DNA of 64,000 nucleotides from an uncultured Paracoccaceae bacterium (GCA_938049225.1 CALICM010000059.1:43128-107127); one strand, 5' to 3'. Shown: positions 1 to 9,399, numbered from the stretch's first letter. Made by a program: numbers and translations. The notes: generated by a model from the letters alone, not told the origin.

Positions 1-48
1 AGAACAGTAAAGCGTGTTCTTGCTTTCGCCGCCGCCGGATTTGCTCAT
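1..48 (-). CDS. clpX: ATP-dependent Clp protease ATP-binding subunit ClpX, N-terminal start only
   Basis: Only the first 16 codons are in the window; the gene runs off the left edge. The translation MSKSGGGESKNTLYCS is the usual alphaproteobacterial ClpX beginning, leading into the zinc-binding domain (the final Cys belongs to it). A strong AGGAGG ribosome site lies 5-6 bases before the ATG. ClpX is the AAA+ unfoldase that feeds substrates to ClpP. It lies downstream of clpP on the same strand, as in most proteobacteria. The assignment rests on a short but very characteristic N-terminus plus the neighbour. Confidence 0.85.
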   Translation of the reverse strand, partial: MSKSGGGESKNTLYCS

Positions 49-172
49 GCTTCCCTCCTGGGCCTAATAGCCCGACTTCGGTGTGCCATGCCACAGGTTA
101 ACCGAGTCATACTGATGCCCATCTTTCATTAGGCACGGGCCGGATCAGAATGACAAGCCGTCCCGCCCCAAT

Positions 173-206
173 TTACCATAACAATCTGCGGAAGAAGTTA
201 CGGTAA
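173..206. promoter_or_regulatory. Imperfect inverted repeat in the clpP-clpX spacer
   Basis: TTACCATAAC (173-182) and GTTACGGTAA (197-206) are complementary at nine of ten positions around a 14-base spacer. The site sits in the 197-base gap between clpP and clpX. It could be a regulator site for a separate clpX promoter or an RNA hairpin. There is no following U-run on the minus strand, so it is not an obvious terminator. Function unknown. Confidence 0.3.
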
Positions 207-245
207 GTGACTTTTTTCAATCGATCTGCGTTTACGGTGTCGCGT

Positions 246-872
246 TCAATCCTCAGCCAGCGCGGACCGATTTGAGACAACCTCGTCAACAATTCCCCAA
301 TCCTTGGCCGCTTCGACAGTCATAAAGTTATCCCGATCCAGCGCCGCTTCAACCGCCTCGATGCTTTGGCCGGTATGCTCGACGTAAATCTCATTCAATC
401 GATGCTTCAACGCCTGCGTCTCGCGCGCGTGGATCATGATGTCGGTGGCCTGACCCTGATAGCCGCCCGAGGGTTGGTGCAACATGATCCGCGCGTTGGG
501 CAGCGCAAACCGTTTTCCACGTGTGCCTGCCGCCAACAAAAGTGATCCCATAGAGGCCGCTTGACCGATACAAACCGTTGAAATCTCGGGGCGAATATAC
601 TGCATCGTGTCATAGATCGACAGCCCGCTGGTCACCACGCCACCGGGACTATTGATATAAATCGCGATCTCTTTCTTGGGGTTCTCCGCCTCCAAGAACA
701 ACAATTGCGCGACGATGATCGTCGCCATCTCGTCATGCACGGGTCCAGCGATAAAAATAATCCGCTCTTTCAACAGGCGTGAGAAGATATCGTAGCGGGT
801 TGATCCGCGTGCCGTGTTTTCCTCAACCGAGGGGATAATGAAATTCGTCAGCGGAGCCAAAGGATCTGTCAT
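246..872 (-). CDS. clpP: ATP-dependent Clp protease proteolytic subunit ClpP
   Basis: Serine peptidase of family S14 that forms the two-ring degradation chamber used by ClpX or ClpA in the cytoplasm. The serine motif [14 protein letters not shown], the histidine motif MLHQPSGG and the aspartate-containing ALDRDNFM segment are all present, so the catalytic triad is intact. At 208 residues it has the usual length. I start at the ATG at 872, giving [10 protein letters not shown]; an in-frame TTG 15 bases upstream adds only MRHHH and overlaps the AGG that would serve as ribosome site. clpX follows on the same strand. A sigma-70-like promoter is proposed at 933-961. Confidence 0.97.
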   Translation of the reverse strand: MTDPLAPLTNFIIPSVEENTARGSTRYDIFSRLLKERIIFIAGPVHDEMATIIVAQLLFLEAENPKKEIAIYINSPGGVVTSGLSIYDTMQYIRPEISTVCIGQAASMGSLLLAAGTRGKRFALPNARIMLHQPSGGYQGQATDIMIHARETQALKHRLNEIYVEHTGQSIEAVEAALDRDNFMTVEAAKDWGIVDEVVSNRSALAED

Positions 873-932
873 GTGATGGTGCCTCAACGGGGGACGGTGC
901 GAGCGGCCCGGTGATCATTGAACTAGGCTATA

Positions 933-961
933 GGAATAGTGCCACGCCATGGGGGCTGCAA
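933..961 (-). promoter_or_regulatory. Candidate clpP promoter
   Basis: Read on the minus strand, TTGCAG (956-961) and TATTCC (933-938) are spaced by exactly 17 bases, about 60 bases before the clpP ATG. This fits a housekeeping-sigma promoter. The match is by eye and no heat-shock sigma consensus was established. Confidence 0.4.
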
Positions 962-1045
962 GAGGGCCGCGTTCACTTCCCTAGCATTGTTCGCTTTTCA
1001 CAAGGTTAACTGAGGGATCTGTCCCAGGGCGACTTCCCAGATTTA

Positions 1046-1061
1046 GCGCGGCATTCCGCGC
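1046..1061 (-). terminator. GC-rich hairpin after the chemoreceptor gene
   Basis: GCGCGG and CCGCGC form a perfect 6-base-pair stem around a 4-base loop, about 40 bases past the stop of the chemoreceptor gene. It lacks a clear U-run, so it may stabilise the 3' end or work with Rho rather than being a full intrinsic terminator. Confidence 0.4.
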
Positions 1062-1101
1062 CAAAGAGAGGTAAAAACAACGCAATGGCCCGATTGCCTC
1101 G

Positions 1102-3000
1102 CTATGCGGCAGCCTCGCCCATCGCGCGATCTTGGTCGACCTTGAAGGCATCGGCAGCGTCCCGCATCCGGCCAACGTCCTCTGACAACTCGGCCGCCGC
1201 GCGGCGAAAGGTATCGGCCATCTGGGCATTTCTTTGGGTGATCTGATCTACATCCGCAACCGCAGTGGCCACTTCGTTGGCCCCGGTGCGCTGTTCTTGT
1301 CCGGCCGCTGACACCCCTGAAATCGCTTCGCTCAGGGGTTCTATCGCCGCTTCGATATCCGACAGCGCCTGCGATGTTTTCGCAACCCCCTCGACCCCCT
1401 CTTCGACCAAAACAATGGTTTCTTGAATTAGGCCGGATATTTCTTTCGCAGCATTTGCCGACCGTTCGGCCAATTGGCGAACTTCCGACGCCACAACCGA
1501 AAATCCGCGACCCGCGTCACCCGCGCGGGCCGCCTCGACCGAGGCATTGAGCGCCAAAAGATTGGTTTGGAAGGCGATTGTGTCGATCATCGTCACGATC
1601 TGCGTAATCTGCGAGGAACTGGCCGCGACACGTTCCACGGCATCTCGTGCGGACACAGCAGCGGTAGAGCCCACCTGAGACTTTGATCGCGCATCGCTGG
1701 CCAGTTCTTCAGCGTGGTGCAGCAACTCGGCATTTGAGCTGGTGGTGGCCGAGATCTCTTCCATCGCAGCGGAGGTTTCTTCCAAAGATGCCGCCTGCGA
1801 CTCGGCGCTTCGCGCCAGGCTTTTGGCATTCTGGGCAATGTCGGTGGATCGCCGCGAGGCCGATTCCGAAATGTGCCGGATCCCACCGATCAGGTCGCGC
1901 AGGCTGTCATTCGTCTTATGCGCATCGTCGCGCAGGTCCGCGAATGCCCCTTGCAGCGTATCCGGCATGCGGTGCGTCAGATCCGCATCGGCCAGCGCTT
2001 GAAGCGCCCGGCGCAAGGCGTCCAGGCCTTCGCGCGTGGTTTTCGACAGGCGGTTGACCCCATCCGCCAATGCCTGAGTTTCGGGGTTACCGAACTTTAC
2101 CGTCACCTGACGCGAGAAGTCGCCCGCCGCTGCGGCATCCACGACCGTACCGATCTCAGCCGAGAGAACCTCGCGTTCCTTGGCCAGGGCCGCTTCAGCT
2201 TGGTGCTGTTCGGCGTTTAGAGTTTCAATCCTGGCAGCATTCGCCCGGAACACCTCGACCGAGGTTGCCATTCCACCCACTTCGTCCGCGCGGTCCAAGA
2301 AAGGCGGCGGATTTTCGTGGTCACCCTCGATAATTCCGGTCATCGATGCCCCCAACTCGCCCAGTGGGCCGCCGACAAGGCGTTGGAGGAGAAAGTAAAT
2401 GGCAGTCCCGGATGCCACCGCCAAGGCGATTGCCAGAATTGCCCCGATTATGGCGGCGTTGCGCTGCGAAGCCCCTGCCAACAGCCCCAAGTCGCGTGCG
2501 GCTGTTAGCCGAGTTTCCTCGATTTCGGCCGCGATGGCATCTTCGACGTTGTGCAGATACCCCAGCTTCACCGTCCCCAAAAGAACATCTTGGTTCATGA
2601 CCTCTCGCGTCAACATATAGCCTTCGCTAATCGCAGCGACCTCCCCCTGTTCAACCAGAGAGACATCCCCTTCCATGAAAAAACCAACGTAACCGAAGCT
2701 TTCATCCGCAAGAACGGAGGCGGCAAAAACCTCAAGCGCTTCGACATTGAAAGACACGATTGCCGCTGGGGCGGCTTCGGTCAGGATGTTAAGGACCAAC
2801 TCGGCCTTGTCATCCAACGATTCCCGCAGAAAGGCGTTTTGGTTCTCAGACAGCGATGCCAACGTCTTGTCAGAGGTTTCGGTGATCCCAGACACACTAT
2901 TGTTTTGAAAAAATAGGCCACTGCCAGTCGAGACAGCGATCGCCAAGACCACAATCCCTACAACGATGGATGCGACTTTGGTGGAGATGTTGACACGCAT
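1102..3000 (-). CDS. Methyl-accepting chemotaxis protein
   Basis: Transmembrane chemoreceptor of 632 residues. Membrane segment 1 is at about residues 9-31, the periplasmic sensing region at about 32-180, membrane segment 2 at about 181-205, then HAMP and coiled-coil linkers, and the methyl-accepting signalling hairpin in the C-terminal half. The conserved hairpin tip is visible as [17 protein letters not shown] and the methylation-type helix as [12 protein letters not shown]. The gene for a PhnD-type periplasmic binding protein ends 66 bases upstream on the same strand, with a hairpin between. That arrangement suggests the binding protein is the ligand carrier sensed by this receptor; this is inference. 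No CheA or CheW is in the window. Confidence 0.93.
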   Translation of the reverse strand: MRVNISTKVASIVVGIVVLAIAVSTGSGLFFQNNSVSGITETSDKTLASLSENQNAFLRESLDDKAELVLNILTEAAPAAIVSFNVEALEVFAASVLADESFGYVGFFMEGDVSLVEQGEVAAISEGYMLTREVMNQDVLLGTVKLGYLHNVEDAIAAEIEETRLTAARDLGLLAGASQRNAAIIGAILAIALAVASGTAIYFLLQRLVGGPLGELGASMTGIIEGDHENPPPFLDRADEVGGMATSVEVFRANAARIETLNAEQHQAEAALAKEREVLSAEIGTVVDAAAAGDFSRQVTVKFGNPETQALADGVNRLSKTTREGLDALRRALQALADADLTHRMPDTLQGAFADLRDDAHKTNDSLRDLIGGIRHISESASRRSTDIAQNAKSLARSAESQAASLEETSAAMEEISATTSSNAELLHHAEELASDARSKSQVGSTAAVSARDAVERVAASSSQITQIVTMIDTIAFQTNLLALNASVEAARAGDAGRGFSVVASEVRQLAERSANAAKEISGLIQETIVLVEEGVEGVAKTSQALSDIEAAIEPLSEAISGVSAAGQEQRTGANEVATAVADVDQITQRNAQMADTFRRAAAELSEDVGRMRDAADAFKVDQDRAMGEAAA

Positions 3001-3031
3001 GTTGTCCGCCTTTGAATACCAGTGAAAAAGA

Positions 3032-3050
3032 GGCGCCAGGGAACGGCGCC
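3032..3050 (-). terminator. Intercistronic hairpin with U-run between binding protein and chemoreceptor
   Basis: On the minus strand GGCGCC, a 7-base loop and GGCGCC are followed directly by TCTTTTTC. This looks like a weak intrinsic terminator in the 66-base gap. It would let the binding protein be made in excess of the receptor, a common arrangement for periplasmic carriers. The differential-expression role is inference. Confidence 0.5.
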
Positions 3051-3066
3051 CCTGTCAGTCTGAAGC

Positions 3067-3936
3067 CTAGGAATCAAACGGCGGAACGCGAAGCAGGCGC
3101 AGCGCGTCGACCATGGGCGAGATATCGATGGGTGCGACAAAACCGCTGATATTCGCGGCCTGGGCCGCAGGCGCCGACCCCTCGAGCGCGAGGAGCCCCT
3201 CAGTTACCGCAGCCGCGATCTCGGGATCCAGCGACGCGGCAGCGACCATATACCACTCTGGATACAATGCTGTACTGTGACGAAGCGCAAAACCATCCGC
3301 CGTTGCCTCATCGACAATGGTGAGCTTGCTCATATCAACGGCGCCGTTCTTTTCCATGGCTTCAAGAACACCGCTGCGGACGAAGGCTGCGTCAAACACA
3401 CCTTTTTCGACAAGTTTTACCAAGTCATCCTGGTTTTTTCCGACTTTATACACGCCAAAATCAGCAGGAACGCTAACCCCCGCCTGCGTGGCCTGAACCG
3501 CCTGGAACATAAACGCCCCAGCCGAGTTCTGGCTGAGCGAGATCACCTTCTTACCCTTCAAATCTGCGGCGGTCGCAATGCCCGAATTCGCGTTCGCAAC
3601 GATGACCCCGGCGAATTGCTTGCCGGATTTTTTGACCAGACTGGCCAGCAGCGCGCCCCCCTGGCTTTGCGCATTTGCCGCCTGAACCGGATTGGTCAGG
3701 AAGATATCATAGTTGCCGCTTGAAAAATTTGCGAAGGCTTGCCCGGGTTCTTCGGCTGAGAAAGTGACCTTCTGCCCGGTTCTTTCCGAAATATAGTCCG
3801 CAAGCGCCGACCACTGTTCGCTGGCCTTCAGCGCCCCCCGTGGCGCCACAACACCGAAGGTTACGTCCGCGACCGCAGTTGTTGCCGACATCGACAGCGC
3901 GACCACCGCAGCCAACCTCTTAAATCCATTCCACAC
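3067..3936 (-). CDS. PhnD-type periplasmic binding protein (phosphate/phosphite/phosphonate family)
   Basis: Secreted solute-binding protein of about 289 residues with a cleavable signal peptide (RLAAVVALSMSATTAVA) and the family opening VTFGVVAPRGALKA. The C-terminus (ISPMVDALRLLRVPPFD) resembles the version of this family that serves two-component and other sensors rather than classic transporters. There is no ABC permease or ATPase beside it. A chemoreceptor gene follows directly and phnM precedes it, so sensing of a phosphonate or similar oxyanion is a reasonable inference; the ligand is not known. I choose GTG at 3936 because GGAGGG lies 4 bases before it. The upstream TTG at 3948 overlaps that ribosome site. 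Confidence 0.85.
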   Translation of the reverse strand: MWNGFKRLAAVVALSMSATTAVADVTFGVVAPRGALKASEQWSALADYISERTGQKVTFSAEEPGQAFANFSSGNYDIFLTNPVQAANAQSQGGALLASLVKKSGKQFAGVIVANANSGIATAADLKGKKVISLSQNSAGAFMFQAVQATQAGVSVPADFGVYKVGKNQDDLVKLVEKGVFDAAFVRSGVLEAMEKNGAVDMSKLTIVDEATADGFALRHSTALYPEWYMVAAASLDPEIAAAVTEGLLALEGSAPAAQAANISGFVAPIDISPMVDALRLLRVPPFDS

Positions 3937-4074
3937 GAGACCCTCCAAAAAAAGATGGCCCCCCTTACGGGATCAGCGCTTAAGAATTGGTGAGTCCGAA
4001 AAATTGCTGGTGCACCGCCAAAGCAGTTATGCGAGCAAGCGGGCAAATCTGGCAGATACTGACGATGCCAGCCG

Positions 4075-5304
4075 CTACTCAAAATTACCCGTGTCGAACG
4101 GACGGGCAGCATAGGCGCACCGACCGGCGGAATACGTGGCGCGAATCGCCGGTGTCGCGCCGATGGGCCAGTCCATCAGAACGAGGTCAGCACGTTTACC
4201 GACAGCAATCTCCCCCCGGTCTTCCAGCTTCATCGCGCGCGCGGGACCGGCCGAAACCAGCGACCAAAGCGCCGACCGGTCTGCTCGCCTCTCTGAATCA
4301 AGTCGGGCCACTGCCGCCAACATCGCTGGGTAGTAGTAGTCCGACGCCAAAACGTCGCACAGCCTATCCTCGACCATATCGGCAGCCGACAGCGAGCCGA
4401 TGTGACTACCGCCGCGCACAATGTTAGGGGACCCAAACACGATCTGATCATCGTGATCCCGCGCATCCCGGGCCGGTGCCATGGTCATCGGGAACTCGGC
4501 GACCGTCGCGCCGATCATGCGGTAATAGGCTCGCGCCTCGACTTGTGTGTCGTCATGGCTGAGCATGGGCGCCCCAACAGCGCGTGCTTTGCTAGCCAAC
4601 GCTCGGATCATTGCGTCAACCTCGGGCCGCCGGTTCCAGACGTTGGACAGCAGCATCATGTAGTCATCGAGTGGCATGTCAGATCGCTCAGCGTGCCGGA
4701 TATGGCGTTCGCGCATCCGCGGATCATCGAAATCCGCAAGGATAAAGTCGGGCGACTGCTCAAAGGCGCGCTTTTGGATCGACGTTTCGAAATGCCGCAT
4801 ACCCATCGAGGTGTGATCGTTGAATGCAAGCGCTGGCGTTAGGGGCATCTTCAGGGCTTTTTCGATGGTATCCAGCGCTTCGAAAGCAAACGTTTCCCAC
4901 CTGAGTTGTAACCGATTTTCCACCGTTAGGCGCGGTGCGAGGCGATCCAGGGCGTTGATCAAGGCCCGGCCGCGTTCAACGCTGCGCAGTCCTGGTTCCC
5001 AACCGAGGGTCAACGCGTGATAGGTCGTCGCAATCCCGTTCGCTGCCAGTTGTCTGTCGGTTTCCAGAAGGGCCACATCGAACGGGAAGAAAACGCCCGG
5101 CCGCGGCATAAGCTGGCGTTCAAACGCGTCGCCGTGCACATCTATTAGCGCGGGCGCCAGGAACAGGCCGCGCCCATCCACCACCTGTGCACCACTGGTC
5201 GCGCCGCCAATCTCGACGATCTGGCCCTCGGCAATCCGTACCGACGTTTCCACGATGTCATTCGGCAGAAAGACCGTCGCACCTTCAAAGCTAATGTCCG
5301 TCAC
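4075..5304 (-). CDS. phnM: Alpha-D-ribose 1-methylphosphonate 5-triphosphate diphosphatase PhnM
   Basis: Amidohydrolase-superfamily enzyme of 409 residues that in the C-P lyase pathway releases pyrophosphate from ribose methylphosphonate triphosphate. The beta-sandwich opening is followed by the PhnM signature DVHGDAFERQLMPRPGV with the metal-binding HxD-like site, then LSHDDT and the late GxxADLVLMDW segment. Start is GTG at 5304, where family similarity begins. None of phnGHIJKL is in the window, so it may serve a cluster elsewhere or another phosphorylated substrate. The 132 bases before it stay open in the same frame back to the stop of the alcohol dehydrogenase gene but contain no convincing start. 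Confidence 0.9.
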   Translation of the reverse strand: MTDISFEGATVFLPNDIVETSVRIAEGQIVEIGGATSGAQVVDGRGLFLAPALIDVHGDAFERQLMPRPGVFFPFDVALLETDRQLAANGIATTYHALTLGWEPGLRSVERGRALINALDRLAPRLTVENRLQLRWETFAFEALDTIEKALKMPLTPALAFNDHTSMGMRHFETSIQKRAFEQSPDFILADFDDPRMRERHIRHAERSDMPLDDYMMLLSNVWNRRPEVDAMIRALASKARAVGAPMLSHDDTQVEARAYYRMIGATVAEFPMTMAPARDARDHDDQIVFGSPNIVRGGSHIGSLSAADMVEDRLCDVLASDYYYPAMLAAVARLDSERRADRSALWSLVSAGPARAMKLEDRGEIAVGKRADLVLMDWPIGATPAIRATYSAGRCAYAARPFDTGNFE

Positions 5305-5436
5305 CCTGATGCCCCGTGATGGAATGCCAATGCCAGGATATGCTTTTCGTGGATTATCCTTGGGCCACAGAAACTCGAAATCCTCGAGAAAGGCAATCAG
5401 TTCTGAGGGATCACGACGACCTGCTGTCGCTGCCCC

Positions 5437-6597
5437 TTATTCATCAGCGCGATACAAGCAGGCGTGTAGCAGCTTGGTCATGTTCTCTTTGGTCATTCGC
5501 ACCGGATTTCCGCCGCAGCTGGGATCCTGCAGGGCCGAGGCAACAAGCGCGTCGACATCAGGGTTCGTGACGCCAAGGTCTGTCAGCGTTTTCGGTATGT
5601 TAAGCTGGTCGTTTAATGTACTTATAAACGCGTCAAACCCCTCAAAACCACCGCTGATTTTCAGGTAGTTGGCGGCATCGGCCAACCGGTCTTCAATCGC
5701 CGGTCTGTTCATCCGCAGCACCGGACGCATCACAACCGCATTGGTCGTCCCATGATGCGTGTGGTGAACCGCGCCGATCGGATGCGACAGAGCATGGATC
5801 GCACCAAGGCCCTTTTGAAACGCCGTTGCCCCCATCGATGCCGCCGCCATCATATGTGCGCGCGCCTCGATATTTTCGCCGTCACCATAGGCCAGGGGCA
5901 GGTTCTCTTTGACCAAGCGCATCCCCTCAAGTGCTATCCCTTGCGACATCGGGTGGTAATGGGGCGAACAAAACGCCTCAAGGCAGTGCGCGAACGCATC
6001 CATACCAGTGCCTGCTGTGATCGCAGGCGGCATACCGACGGTCAACTCAGGGTCGCAAACAACCAAGCTGGGCAGAATCTTGGGATGAAAGATGATCTTT
6101 TTTTCATGCGTCTGACTGTTGGTGATGACCGAGGCACGTCCCACCTCGGACCCCGTTCCGGCCGTTGTCGGCACCGCCACAATGGGCGCAATCGCCTGCG
6201 CATCCGCGCGCGTCCACCAGTCACCGATGTCTTCAAAATCCCACAGCGGGCGGGTTTGCCCCGCCATAAAGGCCACCACCTTTCCCAGATCCAGGCCCGA
6301 GCCGCCGCCAAAGGCCACCACCCCGTCATGGCCGCCAGTTTTGAAAACCTCTATCCCTGCCGTAGCATTCGCTTCGGTCGGGTTGGGGTCAACATCAGCA
6401 AACATCGCGCGCCCCAGGCCAGTGGCCCCGAGCAGGTCAAGGGTCTTTTGGGTGATCGGCAGGTCGGCCAAGCCCTTATCGGTCACCAGCAGGGGCTTTG
6501 TGATGCCCGCCGCCGCACAGGCGTCGGCGATCTCGGCGATCCGGCCAGCACCGAACCGAATGGCGGTGGGGTAAGACCAATTTGCGACAAGGGACAT
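5437..6597 (-). CDS. Iron-containing (group III) alcohol dehydrogenase
   Basis: NAD(P)-dependent, metal-containing alcohol dehydrogenase of 386 residues. The nucleotide motif GGGSGLDLGK is at about 97-106. The metal ligands of the FucO family align as Asp200 and His204 (in GMDAFAHCLEAF), His268 and His282 (in the IHALSHPIG and THHG segments), so the site is complete. Start is the ATG at 6597, five bases after the aldehyde dehydrogenase stop; the in-frame TTG at 6606 would overlap that gene. Same operon as the aldehyde dehydrogenase and ligase. In my model it oxidises the alcohol of a gamma-glutamylated amino alcohol; the substrate is inferred, not shown. Confidence 0.93.
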   Translation of the reverse strand: MSLVANWSYPTAIRFGAGRIAEIADACAAAGITKPLLVTDKGLADLPITQKTLDLLGATGLGRAMFADVDPNPTEANATAGIEVFKTGGHDGVVAFGGGSGLDLGKVVAFMAGQTRPLWDFEDIGDWWTRADAQAIAPIVAVPTTAGTGSEVGRASVITNSQTHEKKIIFHPKILPSLVVCDPELTVGMPPAITAGTGMDAFAHCLEAFCSPHYHPMSQGIALEGMRLVKENLPLAYGDGENIEARAHMMAAASMGATAFQKGLGAIHALSHPIGAVHHTHHGTTNAVVMRPVLRMNRPAIEDRLADAANYLKISGGFEGFDAFISTLNDQLNIPKTLTDLGVTNPDVDALVASALQDPSCGGNPVRMTKENMTKLLHACLYRADE

Positions 6598-6602
6598 GGG
6601 GT

Positions 6603-7976
6603 TCAAGCCTTTTTCAAGTGATACGATTTGGGCCGGGTCAAGTTGTGATAGCCGATCACCGACAACCCGCCGCCGCGCCCGGTGTCCTTACAACCGGTCC
6701 AGCATAGGCCCGGGTCCAGATAATCCGCGCGGTTCATAAAAACGGTGCCGGTTTCGATCTGATCCGCGATCGCCTCGGCGCGTGCGGCATCCCGCGTCCA
6801 AAGCGACGCGGTCAAACCAAAGCTGCTGTCGTTCATCAGGCGGATCGCTTCGGCATCGTTCTTGACCGGCATAATCCCGACAACGGGACCAAAGCTTTCA
6901 TCGCGCATCACACGCATATCATGGGTCACATTGGTCAGGATCTGCGGCATCAGATAGGCGCCATCGTCCTGCGGAAAGAAATCGGGATCGATATGCGCGA
7001 CAGCCCCGGCGGCGACCGCCTCGGCCGTTTGCGCCCGAACCTCGTCGGCAAAGCGGACCTGTGCCATCGGCCCAAGGGTCGTTTCAGGATCCAACGGGTT
7101 GCCCAGCTTATACCCCTCGACGATTTTCACGGCCTTCGTGACAAAGGCCTCGAACAGTGGCTCGACCACATAAATCCGCTCGATCCCGCAGCAGCATTGG
7201 CCCGCGTTGAACATTGCACCATCAATCAGTGTGTCTACGGCGGCATCCAGATCGGCGTCCTCCATGACATAACCAGGGTCTTTGCCGCCCAACTCCAACC
7301 CGAGGCCGGTGAAAGTGCCGCAAGCCGCCTGTTCTATCGCCCGCCCGCCCGCGACCGAGCCGGTGAAATTCACAAACCCAAAGGCCCGTCCGGCGATCAG
7401 GGTTGCGGTCGTTGGGTGATCCAAGAACACATTCTGAAACACCGCCTCGGGGACCCCGGCCGCGTTAAAGGCCTGCGCCATCCGCTCGCCTACCAATGGG
7501 GTTTGGGAGGCATGTTTGAGCATCACCGCATTGCCCGCGATCAGCGCAGGCGCGACGGTGTTGATCGCTGTCATGAAGGGATAGTTCCAAGGCGCGATGA
7601 CCAGAACCAGGCCATGGGGCACACGTTTAATCACCCGCCGGAACGCGGCGCTGTCCTCGATTTCAAGCGGCGCCAGCGCGTCATGGGCAATGTTGGCCAT
7701 ATAGCTTGCACGCTCGTTAAACCCGGCAAACTCACCGCCATATCGGATCGGTCGGCCCATTTGCCAAGCCAATTCGGTTACGATCTGGTCGTTCATTTCC
7801 CCCACGCGTGCGACGCCCGCTTGGACCAAGGCAATACGTTCGTCCAACGGGCGTGCGGCCCAGGCAACCTGAGCGGCTTTCGCCGCATCGACGGCCGCAC
7901 GCGCCTGCCCCAGGGAAAGGGTTTCACGCTGGGCATAGATCGAGCCGTCAATTGGAGAGATGCATCTTAATGTCAT
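6603..7976 (-). CDS. NAD(P)-dependent aldehyde dehydrogenase
   Basis: Aldehyde dehydrogenase superfamily protein of 457 residues. Visible landmarks are the cofactor segment IAPWNYPF, the FTGSVAGG turn, the general base Glu228 in LGLELGGKDP and the catalytic cysteine in FNAGQCCCG (Cys261-263; the middle one should be the nucleophile). The late DESFGPVVGIMPV motif is present. Only 3 bases separate it from the ligase stop and 5 bases from the next start, so the three enzymes are certainly co-transcribed. It should oxidise the aldehyde made by the neighbouring Fe-dependent alcohol dehydrogenase. In gamma-glutamyl pathways this enzyme acts on the gamma-glutamyl aldehyde, as PuuC does for putrescine. 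Confidence 0.94.
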   Translation of the reverse strand: MTLRCISPIDGSIYAQRETLSLGQARAAVDAAKAAQVAWAARPLDERIALVQAGVARVGEMNDQIVTELAWQMGRPIRYGGEFAGFNERASYMANIAHDALAPLEIEDSAAFRRVIKRVPHGLVLVIAPWNYPFMTAINTVAPALIAGNAVMLKHASQTPLVGERMAQAFNAAGVPEAVFQNVFLDHPTTATLIAGRAFGFVNFTGSVAGGRAIEQAACGTFTGLGLELGGKDPGYVMEDADLDAAVDTLIDGAMFNAGQCCCGIERIYVVEPLFEAFVTKAVKIVEGYKLGNPLDPETTLGPMAQVRFADEVRAQTAEAVAAGAVAHIDPDFFPQDDGAYLMPQILTNVTHDMRVMRDESFGPVVGIMPVKNDAEAIRLMNDSSFGLTASLWTRDAARAEAIADQIETGTVFMNRADYLDPGLCWTGCKDTGRGGGLSVIGYHNLTRPKSYHLKKA

Positions 7977-7979
7977 GCC

Positions 7980-9344
7980 TTACGCCCTCTCAAACCCGCG
8001 CGCGATTTCCCAATCGGTCACCGCTCGGTCGAACTCTTCCTGCTCCCACTCCGCCGCGCGGGTGTAATGGTCGATTACACCATCACCCATCGCCTGGCGC
8101 AGAAAGGCAGACCCGCGCAAGGTTTCCGTCGCGGCCCTCAGAGTGCGTGGAACCTCCGCCGCCTCGGCGTCCTCATAGATGTCGCCGGTTGTCGCGGGGG
8201 GCAGCGGCATCCGATCCTCGATCCCCTTGATCCCCGCGGCCAGCATCGCGGCCTGCGCCAGATAAGGGTTCAGGTCCGAACCGCCGATGCGGCATTCGGC
8301 CCGCACGCCCTTGGTCCCGGCACCGCACAGCCGGAAGCCCGCCGTACGGTTGTCGACGGACCAGGCCGTTTTCGTCGGCGCGAAGGTGCCCTTTAGGAAG
8401 CGTTTGTAACTGTTGACATAAGGCGCCAGGAAATAGGTGTACTCGGGCGCATAGGCGATCAGACCCGCCATGTAGTGACGCATCAGGTCAGACATGCCCA
8501 ACGCGTCTGCACCATCGAAAAACACCGGAGTACCGTTCTTCCAAAGCGACTGATGCACGTGGGACGAGGATCCCACGCGGTTCGCCGCCCATTTCGGCAG
8601 GAAGCTGGCCGCATGGCCCTGCTGCCAGGCGATTTCTTTGATCGCATGTTTCGCGATTGTATGGTGATCAGCGCAGTCCAGTGCACCCGCATAGCGGATG
8701 TTCAACTCCTCCTGCCCGGCTTCGGCCTCGCCCTTGGTGTTCTCGACCGGGATACCCGCAGCATAGAGGTGGTTGCGCACGGGGCGCATGATCGCCTCTT
8801 CCTTGGTGGTCTGCAGGATATGATAATCCTCGTTATAGCCGCTGATCGGTGCCAGATCGCGGTAACCCGATTTGCGCAAAGCATCGAAGCTTTGCTCGAA
8901 CAGAAAAAACTCAAGCTCGGTTGCCATCATCGCGGTGAAGCCCAAGGCCTCGAGACGGGCAATTTGCTTCTTGAGAACCGCGCGCGGCGCATGCGGGATC
9001 GGCTGATGGGTGTGATGATCGAGGATGTCGCACAGCACCATCGCTGTCCCGTCGAGCCAGGGCACGGACCGCAGGGTGTCCAAATCGGGTTTCATTACAT
9101 AATCACCATAGCCGCCCTGCCAACTGGCGGCGGCATAGCCATCCGGCGTGGCCATCTCAAGGTCCGTCGCCAGCAGGTAGTTGCAGCAATGGGTCTCGTC
9201 GTAAGATGTTTCGGCAAAATTCGCCGCATGGAACCGTTTGCCCATCAAACGACCCTGCATGTCCACAAGGCAGGCCAAGACGGTATCAACGGTGCCATCC
9301 GCGACTTGGGATTTCAGAGCATCAAAACTTAAGGTGCCGGGCAT
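7980..9344 (-). CDS. Glutamine-synthetase-family ligase, probable gamma-glutamyl-amine synthetase
   Basis: ATP-dependent glutamate ligase of 454 residues with the glutamine synthetase fold. Family landmarks are the SSSHVHQSLWKNG substrate segment, the FAPTKTAWSVDNR ATP/phosphate loop and the AECRIGGSDLNPYLA arginine/glutamate segment. It is not the primary glnA type: it sits in a catabolic operon with a TRAP transporter, aldehyde and alcohol dehydrogenases and an amidohydrolase. It also starts with a short domain like PuuA and other gamma-glutamyl-amide synthetases. Start is the ATG at 9344 with GAGGAG 5 bases upstream. I infer it joins glutamate to an imported amine or amino alcohol. The exact amine cannot be read from sequence. 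Confidence 0.88.
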   Translation of the reverse strand: MPGTLSFDALKSQVADGTVDTVLACLVDMQGRLMGKRFHAANFAETSYDETHCCNYLLATDLEMATPDGYAAASWQGGYGDYVMKPDLDTLRSVPWLDGTAMVLCDILDHHTHQPIPHAPRAVLKKQIARLEALGFTAMMATELEFFLFEQSFDALRKSGYRDLAPISGYNEDYHILQTTKEEAIMRPVRNHLYAAGIPVENTKGEAEAGQEELNIRYAGALDCADHHTIAKHAIKEIAWQQGHAASFLPKWAANRVGSSSHVHQSLWKNGTPVFFDGADALGMSDLMRHYMAGLIAYAPEYTYFLAPYVNSYKRFLKGTFAPTKTAWSVDNRTAGFRLCGAGTKGVRAECRIGGSDLNPYLAQAAMLAAGIKGIEDRMPLPPATTGDIYEDAEAAEVPRTLRAATETLRGSAFLRQAMGDGVIDHYTRAAEWEQEEFDRAVTDWEIARGFERA

Positions 9345-9370
9345 GTCATCTCCTCGCAGCAAAGGATGAG

Positions 9371-9387
9371 GCCGCCCGCAGGGCAGC
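9371..9387 (-). other. Intercistronic hairpin after the TRAP binding protein gene
   Basis: On the minus strand GCTGCCC, TGC and GGGCGGC form a 7-base-pair stem (one G-U pair) in the gap between the TRAP binding-protein gene and the ligase gene. It has no U-run. It may protect the upstream message and so raise the level of binding protein; this role is inferred. Confidence 0.35.
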
Positions 9388-9399
9388 CCCGGGGCGTGT

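Noticed and set aside
5392..5436. Short frame MNKGQRQQVVVIPQN between the alcohol dehydrogenase and phnM as a leader peptide
   Set aside because: It overlaps the dehydrogenase stop, has no regulatory amino acid run and no terminator after it.
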